Below are positions 5,970 through 12,658 of a stretch of DNA of 22,567 nucleotides, in pieces; the stretch's first letter is position 1; every line of letters starts with the position of its first letter. This DNA is from a virus. The notes beneath the pieces were generated by a model, which had not been told where the DNA came from, searched no databases, and saw only the letters and a list, made by a program, of their open reading frames with translations. The stretch is taken from positions 1-22,567 of IMG/VR virus record IMGVR_UViG_3300025168_000730. One strand, given 5' to 3'. Made by a program: the position numbers and the translations under genes.

Positions 5970-7144
5970 AAGTCTTTCATCTCTCCAAAGTTTCTTCCGC
6001 CGGATGCGTTGGTCTTGAATCGACCGAAAGGTGTGGTCATAAACTCCCAGTATACCATGTTGATAAAGTCGCCATCCTCGTCGGCATAGTCTAACACAAT
6101 ACTGTCGTGGATGATAAATGCTATCTTGGTCTTCTTTCCTTCGAGCATTTCGTTGATTGCAATTGCCCTATCCATAATCAAGTCACTACAAGTGCTTTGG
6201 ATGATGTAGTTTAGGGCATGATACTCATCAGAAGGGATGTCTCGGTGGAACATCGTTTTTACCATCCTACCGTCCCAAAACATCTCTTTGACTGCTGCCC
6301 TATCATAGAGTCTAGATAGGACCTCATCTTCGGCATTTGGGTTGTAAAGCCACGAAAAAAGTTTCTTTTTTGCTTCATCTCGTGTTACTTGCCCACCGAA
6401 CAACTCATAGGCGTTGTAATCGTGCAAATCTATGTAGGGCTGCTCTTTTCCGAGGAGACCTAGCATAACGCGAACTTCGGCTGCGTTGTAGTCTAACTCA
6501 ACAAGCCAGTCGTTGGTTGGCTTAATAATCTTTCTGAACTTCTTATCCATAGTTAGAATGGGAAAGGAATGCTTCTGGGTGGTTAGTCTGCCTGTCTTTG
6601 TGCCGAAAGGATTGTATTTGATGTAGGGCTCTGTTCTGTGTATCTTCCTGTAAAAGTCTTTTGTTCTAGGGTCTGCCAGTTCATTGTTGAGAACAGACAA
6701 ATCAATGTTTAGTTTCTGATACTTTATTTCTGTGGTTAGCTTTGTGATGTCGACCATGTTTTGGTAGTTCTCTGGTCGAGGGTAGGTGTCCAGAACGTGT
6801 CTGGTGATCTTATCTTTCATTAAGCAGAACTCTCTTAGGAAGCCCTCGGGCACAAGATCAAAGAAACAGTGGTCTTGTAGAGAAACCTTAGCGATTGCAA
6901 ATGATTTGTAGAATGCTTTGAGTTTTGACCAGATACGGTCGTAGTCTTCTTTGAGTTCTGATGGACAGACTTCCCCTAGGTCCTTGCCTTCGCAGTAGAT
7001 GTTGGCGTATTCAATCGGCAGGTCTTTTAGGAACGAAGCATACTTCCAAGTTTCGTTGCCTTCGTCTGGGAGGTCTTTGTAGATTTCTCCCTCTGAATAT
7101 ATGCCGACACACTTTTCTTTTTCATCTAACGCTTGGAATAACAA
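5957..7144 (-). CDS. polA: compact family A DNA polymerase, polymerase domain only
   Basis: The 395-residue protein carries the family A polymerase motifs: GTKTGRLTT at 181-189, motif A LVELDYNAAEVRVML (214-228, catalytic D218), motif B R255-x3-K259-x3-F263-x3-Y267 with exact O-helix spacing, QSTCSDLIMDRA at 316-327, and motif C IIHDSIVLDY at 344-353 (catalytic D347). The usual HDE of motif C is HDS here. No 3'-5' exonuclease domain is present, and the N-terminal 150 residues are only partly recognisable as a short thumb. Family members are typically 550-900 residues, so a proofreading subunit may be encoded elsewhere. The start is TTG at 7142-7144 with AAGG six bases upstream; no upstream ATG lies before the in-frame stop. 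It follows the tail genes with a ten-base gap. Confidence 0.9.
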   Translation of the reverse strand: MLFQALDEKEKCVGIYSEGEIYKDLPDEGNETWKYASFLKDLPIEYANIYCEGKDLGEVCPSELKEDYDRIWSKLKAFYKSFAIAKVSLQDHCFFDLVPEGFLREFCLMKDKITRHVLDTYPRPENYQNMVDITKLTTEIKYQKLNIDLSVLNNELADPRTKDFYRKIHRTEPYIKYNPFGTKTGRLTTQKHSFPILTMDKKFRKIIKPTNDWLVELDYNAAEVRVMLGLLGKEQPYIDLHDYNAYELFGGQVTRDEAKKKLFSWLYNPNAEDEVLSRLYDRAAVKEMFWDGRMVKTMFHRDIPSDEYHALNYIIQSTCSDLIMDRAIAINEMLEGKKTKIAFIIHDSIVLDYADEDGDFINMVYWEFMTTPFGRFKTNASGGRNFGEMKDLWIY

Positions 7145-7154
7145 TGCTGACCTT

Positions 7155-8696
7155 CTAGTAATATTGTTTCAGGTATTGGTTAATATACTCTAAAGCGGAG
7201 GATTTGTCAACAGAATAATACAATTGATTAATATCTGACATTACTTTGTCCAACCTTTTATCCAGTTTGCCTTTGCCGTTGGTCTTTTCTTTTATTCTAA
7301 TTATCAAATAAGTTTTCATCCAGAAAAGATCGTTGTATTGCAGATTGAACTTTTCTTCAGTTATAGCGTCTCTTCTGATTTTTCTTACTACTGTCTTGGA
7401 CTTTGAAGAGTTATCCCTATATTGACCGGGACCCGGACTCTTAGGTAGACATAATTCGGGAGATTTAGTATACGGGAATTGTCTTACATAGTCAAAATAA
7501 AAATTCTTAAACTTGTCTCTCAGCAGGGTCACATCTGTTTCATATGATTTGTTGTAAAATCCATCATATACGTCGTGCAGAGTAAAATTTTTGATATACT
7601 TCTTAGCTGGACCGAGACTGTGGATGTGCGCGTGGAGGGGATTGGCACCATAGACTGCCCTCACAAGTACGTTTCCCTTTTCTATTGTATGCTGGTGTTC
7701 AGGCACATGGGCGAAGTTTGCTAAATTGCCTGTTTGTTTTGCTGGTCCGGTTGCACCGTTTCCATTTTCGTCAACGCTGAAGTCATGGGAGTGGTTAAGG
7801 ACTGCTCCTGTAAAACTCTCCTTCTCAATAGTAAAGAAATACTTTTGCATATATTCTTTCATTTTTGATGAATTTAGATTGGCGACAAGCCTCCAAGGGG
7901 CATTCTTATCAACAAAGAAGCCGAACTTTGCAGCCGCCAGTGTGTAAAATTCAAAATTAATATTGTTTATGTATTTATTAAACTTATTGTAATCATCATC
8001 GTGATTATCAAAAGACATCTCGACGCACAGACCACTTACATTTGGGCTAGTTCTTATAGACTCCAAGACGCCCGTCTTAGTAATTGGAAAGTCAAGCATC
8101 ATCTCGGGGGCATATAGATTTAAAAACACATCAAGAAAGCTTTCAAAGTCTCTTATCTGCTTGTCTAGCTTAGTTTTTGGCAAGAAGACCGTAACAAAAT
8201 TATTATAATACTGCGTCGTAATTCTATCATATAGATTGTCTACGTCAAACCATCCCTTTTTAGCCTGTATATTTTTAGTTAAAAAATTATCTGGGTGTAG
8301 TCTATTGGCTCTTTGGGTTTTGATAAACTTAACAAAGTCTTCAAATGCGTCGGCAACAAAGTTCATTACAAAGACAGTCTCTTCTTCGGTTTTGATTTGC
8401 TTTAAAGACTCATTGTTCGGCACTATATAGTCTCTATTGAGATCCAGCTTGCCATAGTTTGCATACTTGGAAGACCAAAAATTGATTGGGTCGGGGGTTT
8501 CCATATTGTCAAGTTCGTCATCAGGCACCACAAAGCTATCATAGATATTTCTTGTCTTCGATGTGACCCTCTCTGGGTCATCATACGTTATATTATCTGG
8601 GTATGAATTCTGATACTTAACCCTCTCCTTGAAGAGATCTTTGGCTCCAAGCTTGTTGCTTCCATATACATCAATGTTAAAAACTTTTGTGGTCAT
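7155..8696 (-). CDS. probable virion protein with HxH motifs, unknown
   Basis: The 513-residue protein follows the 894-aa hub-region protein at 12 bases and is the last gene of the tail block, so a structural or tail-assembly role is inferred from position. I do not recognise the family. Residues 1-290 are a mixed fold with many Asp, Asn, Tyr and Phe. Residues 297-360 are glycine- and histidine-rich with HSH (302-304), HQH (334-336) and HAHIH (355-359), a pattern seen in metal-binding phage fibre and spike tips. After that comes a basic, Tyr-rich C-terminal region. No signal peptide or membrane helix is seen. The start ATG is preceded by a G-rich stretch rather than a clean ribosome-binding site, so translation may be coupled to the upstream gene. 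Confidence 0.75.
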   Translation of the reverse strand: MTTKVFNIDVYGSNKLGAKDLFKERVKYQNSYPDNITYDDPERVTSKTRNIYDSFVVPDDELDNMETPDPINFWSSKYANYGKLDLNRDYIVPNNESLKQIKTEEETVFVMNFVADAFEDFVKFIKTQRANRLHPDNFLTKNIQAKKGWFDVDNLYDRITTQYYNNFVTVFLPKTKLDKQIRDFESFLDVFLNLYAPEMMLDFPITKTGVLESIRTSPNVSGLCVEMSFDNHDDDYNKFNKYINNINFEFYTLAAAKFGFFVDKNAPWRLVANLNSSKMKEYMQKYFFTIEKESFTGAVLNHSHDFSVDENGNGATGPAKQTGNLANFAHVPEHQHTIEKGNVLVRAVYGANPLHAHIHSLGPAKKYIKNFTLHDVYDGFYNKSYETDVTLLRDKFKNFYFDYVRQFPYTKSPELCLPKSPGPGQYRDNSSKSKTVVRKIRRDAITEEKFNLQYNDLFWMKTYLIIRIKEKTNGKGKLDKRLDKVMSDINQLYYSVDKSSALEYINQYLKQYY

Positions 8697-8708
8697 TGGC
8701 TAGCCCCC

Positions 8709-11393
8709 CTAACTTAAGCTCGGGGCAGATTGCCAAACTGCCCTAACTTGTGTGTTCCAACCTGAATCTGTTATCTCATTTGATACACCTAAAACAAAAT
8801 AATAACCGCCCAAGCCCATTTGCCTTGAGAGGGAGTCTTTGCTGCCCGGATTTCCTAGCCCAGCAACTGTTGGGTTAATATATAAAAAGCACCCCGGCTT
8901 AAGCAGTGAATTTCCTAGCATAGAAATGTCAGCTTCAAAGTTTCTCCATAACTCTGCCCTTCTGTTTCCCGCTCTCATAGACTTTTCAGCCATCATCTCA
9001 GCCAGTCCGGGTCTTTGTGATTTTCTAAAATTGATCTCTTTAATCAATCCACGATCAGCACCTATGTAAAAATGATACACGCCGCGTTTGGCATCCCTAG
9101 CTATGTTTCCATCCCAATCAAGAGTTGTATTTGATGAGTTAGCATAAAATACGAGGTAGTTAAACCTCTCACTAGTCTTTCTTTTGGCCAACAAACTATT
9201 GTTTCCAAACCTATCGAGTATTCTATCTAGCTCAACTCTGGCTTTATACAGTTGGACATCGCTGAATATTCCTGATACGATTGGTAGTGCCTGCTTTGTG
9301 CCGAGCAGCCCAGAACTAATTGGCTCTATGACGCTATCGCCACTAGAGACTCCGGGCAGATCGAATGATGATATTTTTAGAGATTGTGTTTGTTTCTGCG
9401 GATTACCAAAAGTTTGCTGATTGATCGCCGGAACAACCAGTCTCTGTATTGTGTCTCTGATGAAATCACTTACGGGGTAAACATCTCTACCGGGGTCAAT
9501 AACGTTTGCTTTAAAAAAATCGATGAACAATTCCAAAGTTATTGGGACATCAGCAATGTTAACTTCTATTTTTGTACCGGGGTTTTTTGGGTCGTCTATC
9601 GCAAATGATCCCAATGTTGCCACAATCTGATCTTCTTTCATCCTGACGTGGACATCGTTTATCTTGAAGGCTTCCTGTAGGAGATCTCCGTAATAGAACC
9701 AGTAAATTATTTTGCTACCCCTATCAGCAGAGAAGGAGTCGGCATGTCCTTTAAGTGTAGCATTGGCAGCGTCTCCAACATACTGTGACACATCTAGATT
9801 TTTTAATGCCTCTTCAGATACATTTTTTGTAATACTCCCATTGGTTTTTTTGTCTGCAAGATCTTCTGCGCTCCTCTGAAACTCTGCCTCTAGATTAAAT
9901 GATACAGGTCCGGTGGCTTTACCATCTCTTATTTGAGATACCAAGCTAGCTTCAGCAGCGGCTCTTCTCGCTTCCTCTTCCTGAGCTTGGCTGTCTGCTT
10001 GAAAATCAAATGTTACCCATTCAGGATTTTCCTTCCCTATGTTTATTTGACGCTTCTTGGAGATATCTTTGTATGCTTGCCCGTACAAAAGCAAATCTTC
10101 TTTGGCGACAACAAGACGATATACTTTGCCCTTGTTAAACATATTGGTTAACAGTTTGTTAAATTTTGCAACCCTGTTCTTCGCTGCTATAAACAAAGTT
10201 CGATTATTTAATTCGTTAATTTTGTTTTTCTTATCTGGTATGCCTATTTTAAGCTGGTCAACATTCTCTTGTAATACCTGTATCGCCTGCTCTGTCAGTT
10301 CCCTTTCCTCTCCTTGGAGAGAGAAGACCCGCTTTGTAAATTGATATTTCTCTGTGGTGGTGAAGGGCAATTGCCCTTCGCCACCAAAGCCGGAGACTGT
10401 TGTGTTATATCCCGTTTTCACTACTTCTTCTTTTTCTGCAAGTTCCGCTTCGTAGCTGGTTATAAGCTTATTGCTTTGCTTGATCATTCCATCATCGGCA
10501 AGCAGGTCTTTTTCTAGTTGGGCGATCTGTGGTTTGATCGATGCATCCAAAGATATCTCTTCGTCTTTAAATATGTTATACCTCATCTGCTTTTCGATAG
10601 CCTGTTCTATTCGTGCTCTGTACTGCAAGCTCAATTGCAGAACACCATTTTGCTGAAAAGATAAATCATAATCGACCAATATTAGAGACATAGAAACTTG
10701 GGTATTTCGAAGCTCTGCGCGAAGACCGGCGTTAAAATCTCCCGGTGGAAGTTCGTAGCCAACGTTTGCTTTGATCTCATAATAATCAGAGTCAAACTTT
10801 TCATCATCCAGTCGGTTGTTTCTTAAGATTAAATCGGAAAACGTAAAACCATTTCCCCTGTTCTTCACTAGTGACTCTCCACTCATCATTGTCAAGACCA
10901 AGTTGCAATCGACAATTCTTCCTGCTCCAAATGGGTTTTGATTTTTGAAATCAAAAGAAAAGGATTTTATTGCCACGTCGTCTCCTCTTTGACCCCTAGA
11001 GGAAATTAACTCTTCAATATTACGCTTAGAGCTATCAGGAAAAGATATGGGCACTTCGTTTGTTTGTTTTCTAGAATCTCCGTCGATAGTTACTTTATAA
11101 AGATTAATCTTGGGAACAATTTGTGCTTTCTCTAGCGTGGTCATATTTAACAAATTGGAGTAGTTTCTACCTCCAGTATTTATTTTAGACAACAATGCAT
11201 TAGTGTCTGGGTCTTCAATACTAAAAAAAGTGTTCCAGCCGTTAGGGTTGACAAAGGCTTTTGAATTCTCTGAGAACATAGTGATGTTAGATCTAATGAA
11301 ACTCTGGGTTGAAGAGTTCATAATCGGAGATATCTTGTTTTCTGCCAAGAGAGTATTAAGATCTTTCGCTACGTTTGCTGCTGTACTAGTCAC
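8709..11393 (-). CDS. large virion protein, probably baseplate hub region
   Basis: The 894-residue protein has an N-terminal half rich in beta strands (PKINLYKV, KSFSFDFKNQNPFG, the SLILVDYDLSF area). Two charged helical stretches follow, at about 285-330 and 365-400, that look like a coiled-coil hairpin joined by a glycine-rich linker (SGFGGEGQLPF). The Ala/Glu-rich helix near 470-490 and a C-terminal domain come next; the latter ends in LKPGCFLYINP, GLGGYYFVLGVS and WNTQVRAVW, a pattern common at the ends of phage tail hub proteins. Its place after the tube cap and gp53-like genes supports a hub or spike-associated role, but I cannot assign a T4 counterpart. It starts with GTG at 11391-11393, two bases after the previous stop, with GGAG seven bases upstream. 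Confidence 0.75.
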   Translation of the reverse strand: MTSTAANVAKDLNTLLAENKISPIMNSSTQSFIRSNITMFSENSKAFVNPNGWNTFFSIEDPDTNALLSKINTGGRNYSNLLNMTTLEKAQIVPKINLYKVTIDGDSRKQTNEVPISFPDSSKRNIEELISSRGQRGDDVAIKSFSFDFKNQNPFGAGRIVDCNLVLTMMSGESLVKNRGNGFTFSDLILRNNRLDDEKFDSDYYEIKANVGYELPPGDFNAGLRAELRNTQVSMSLILVDYDLSFQQNGVLQLSLQYRARIEQAIEKQMRYNIFKDEEISLDASIKPQIAQLEKDLLADDGMIKQSNKLITSYEAELAEKEEVVKTGYNTTVSGFGGEGQLPFTTTEKYQFTKRVFSLQGEERELTEQAIQVLQENVDQLKIGIPDKKNKINELNNRTLFIAAKNRVAKFNKLLTNMFNKGKVYRLVVAKEDLLLYGQAYKDISKKRQINIGKENPEWVTFDFQADSQAQEEEARRAAAEASLVSQIRDGKATGPVSFNLEAEFQRSAEDLADKKTNGSITKNVSEEALKNLDVSQYVGDAANATLKGHADSFSADRGSKIIYWFYYGDLLQEAFKINDVHVRMKEDQIVATLGSFAIDDPKNPGTKIEVNIADVPITLELFIDFFKANVIDPGRDVYPVSDFIRDTIQRLVVPAINQQTFGNPQKQTQSLKISSFDLPGVSSGDSVIEPISSGLLGTKQALPIVSGIFSDVQLYKARVELDRILDRFGNNSLLAKRKTSERFNYLVFYANSSNTTLDWDGNIARDAKRGVYHFYIGADRGLIKEINFRKSQRPGLAEMMAEKSMRAGNRRAELWRNFEADISMLGNSLLKPGCFLYINPTVAGLGNPGSKDSLSRQMGLGGYYFVLGVSNEITDSGWNTQVRAVWQSAPSLS
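10355..10386. repeat. 32-bp near-perfect palindrome inside the 894-aa gene
   Basis: TGGTGGTGAAGGGCAA is followed with no spacer by its reverse complement, except for one mismatch (T at 10361 against G at 10380). As RNA it would form a stem of about 14 bp with an AATT loop and one G-U or mismatched pair. It encodes the glycine-rich linker between the two predicted coiled-coil arms and is not followed by a T run. Confidence 0.85.
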
Positions 11394-11395
11394 TT

Positions 11396-11734
11396 TTAAA
11401 CTCCGTAAGACTGTAATATTCTTTCAAGTGGAGTTGGCACCATGATGATGTCTCCAAAGGATATCTGATCTTCAGTGGGCTTTTGGTTGAATTGGGCTAT
11501 GACCCACCAATAAGTTGAATCGCCATAATAAAAATTAGCTAATTTATAATAGTGATCCCCACGTCCCCATATGTGATCAATCACAGTTAACGATGACACA
11601 TCCTTTGAATCAGGATATTTTAAAGTTGGTGTGCTATACTGCTCTATTCGCTTCACGCCGCGATCACGGTGAACGTTTTTATATAAATCAAAATTGTTTA
11701 CGAATCTTTGTCGACCTTCATATCTAGAAGCCAT
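11396..11734 (-). CDS. gp53: gp53-like baseplate wedge protein with LysM-like fold
   Basis: The protein is 112 residues from the ATG at 11732-11734; an in-frame TTG five codons earlier lies inside the ribosome-binding sequence GGGAGAAAT and is less likely. The C-terminal part YYKLANFYYGDSTYWWVIAQFN, with FGDIIMVPTP a few residues later, is the LysM-like module typical of T4 gp53 family proteins: a Tyr/Trp-rich helix-turn-helix followed by the closing strand. T4 gp53 is longer (196 aa), so this is a short version. gp53 links baseplate wedges into the hexagonal ring. It sits between the gp48-like and the hub-region genes, a sensible baseplate context. Confidence 0.8.
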   Translation of the reverse strand: MASRYEGRQRFVNNFDLYKNVHRDRGVKRIEQYSTPTLKYPDSKDVSSLTVIDHIWGRGDHYYKLANFYYGDSTYWWVIAQFNQKPTEDQISFGDIIMVPTPLERILQSYGV

Positions 11735-11753
11735 CTTTATTTCTCCCAATTAG

Positions 11754-12641
11754 TTATCCACCAAATAGTTTTTCCCAAGGACTAGGTGACCCCTCTAGTG
11801 ATCCTAGTATAGAATCCTCTCTCGATTTTAACACCACCGAGTATGCAGTGTCGGGTTCCATATCTCTTTCACCCAAGGTGCCGTCTTTAAACTTAGCAAG
11901 ATACTCTTGAGTATATTCACTCTTTGAAGGAGTTCCGGGCGTAGATCCCACGATGTTTGTGTATGGGAAATCTTCACCCTGTACGCCAGATATGGTTCTG
12001 CCATTAGAATCAAAGCCTAGTGTTTGATCGTGAATGGGATTAAAAGTACAGTTAAGTCTGATTATTTTAGGAAGAATTCCGGTGTTTTCAATTTCAAAGA
12101 CGCCAAATTCCAGATCAGGCGTAAAATTAAAGCTAGAAATCGTACCCGCCAAAAGATCCTCTCCCGCAATTGATGTTGGAGATTGCGCTAAATTTATATA
12201 TCTTAAACCAATGATAGGTGCGCCGCTATAAGTATTTTGTGAGCCATGCTTCGTGTAAGAAGGGTAAAGCATCTGTACCAAGCTGTTAACATCATTGAGA
12301 TTTTTTGCTGCTGCTGCCTCATTCTGAGCTACGATAGCCCAACTCATCGAAATACTTCTTTGCGTATTTTGATAATAGGGAAGCGGATCTGTTCGACCAA
12401 AGGCGGCATCTTGTTGAAAGTTGCTGCTATAGGAATCCGAAAAGGACTCCATAAAAGCGCTGAAATTTACACTAAAATCCGTATTTGATATACGACTGAA
12501 CTGCAACCAATAGCCCTTATTGACATAGGTTGCAACAGTATCAACCAGACCCATTCTTACAGCAGACTGAGCGTCTTTCAAGTCTGATAAGGCTAGTTTC
12601 TGTTCAAATTGCTTTTTATCTTTTTCGCTTATAAGGCTCAT
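11754..12641 (-). CDS. gp48: gp48-like baseplate tail-tube cap / tube initiator
   Basis: The 295-residue protein resembles tail-tube cap proteins of T4-type phages. It contains RSISMSWAIVAQNEAAAA, then NDVNSLVQMLYPSY, GAPIIGLRYINL, and GTISSFNFTPDLEFGVFE with IIRLNCTFNPIHDQTLGF. This order (helix, LYPxY, APxxxxRxxNL, NFxPDLExG, FxxxHxxxLGF) is characteristic of gp48-like proteins that sit on the baseplate and seed tube polymerisation. T4 gp48 is 364 residues. The neighbours agree: the tape measure is upstream and gp53-like protein downstream. The ATG lies in AATAAACTATG with AGGA upstream, the same start context as the tape measure. Confidence 0.8.
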   Translation of the reverse strand: MSLISEKDKKQFEQKLALSDLKDAQSAVRMGLVDTVATYVNKGYWLQFSRISNTDFSVNFSAFMESFSDSYSSNFQQDAAFGRTDPLPYYQNTQRSISMSWAIVAQNEAAAAKNLNDVNSLVQMLYPSYTKHGSQNTYSGAPIIGLRYINLAQSPTSIAGEDLLAGTISSFNFTPDLEFGVFEIENTGILPKIIRLNCTFNPIHDQTLGFDSNGRTISGVQGEDFPYTNIVGSTPGTPSKSEYTQEYLAKFKDGTLGERDMEPDTAYSVVLKSREDSILGSLEGSPSPWEKLFGG

Positions 12642-12658
12642 AGTTTATTTTCCTATAC

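Noticed and set aside
8077-8096. A third GCTTGACTTTCC on the minus strand, resembling the extended -35 box of the two replication promoters
   Set aside because: It lies inside the 513-aa gene and has no -10-like box at 16-18 bases downstream (the sequence there is GGGCGTC-like).
10313-10327. Short inverted repeat CTCTCC-TT-GGAGAG in the 894-aa gene
   Set aside because: Six-base arms with a two-base gap cannot form a good hairpin and the length is compatible with chance.
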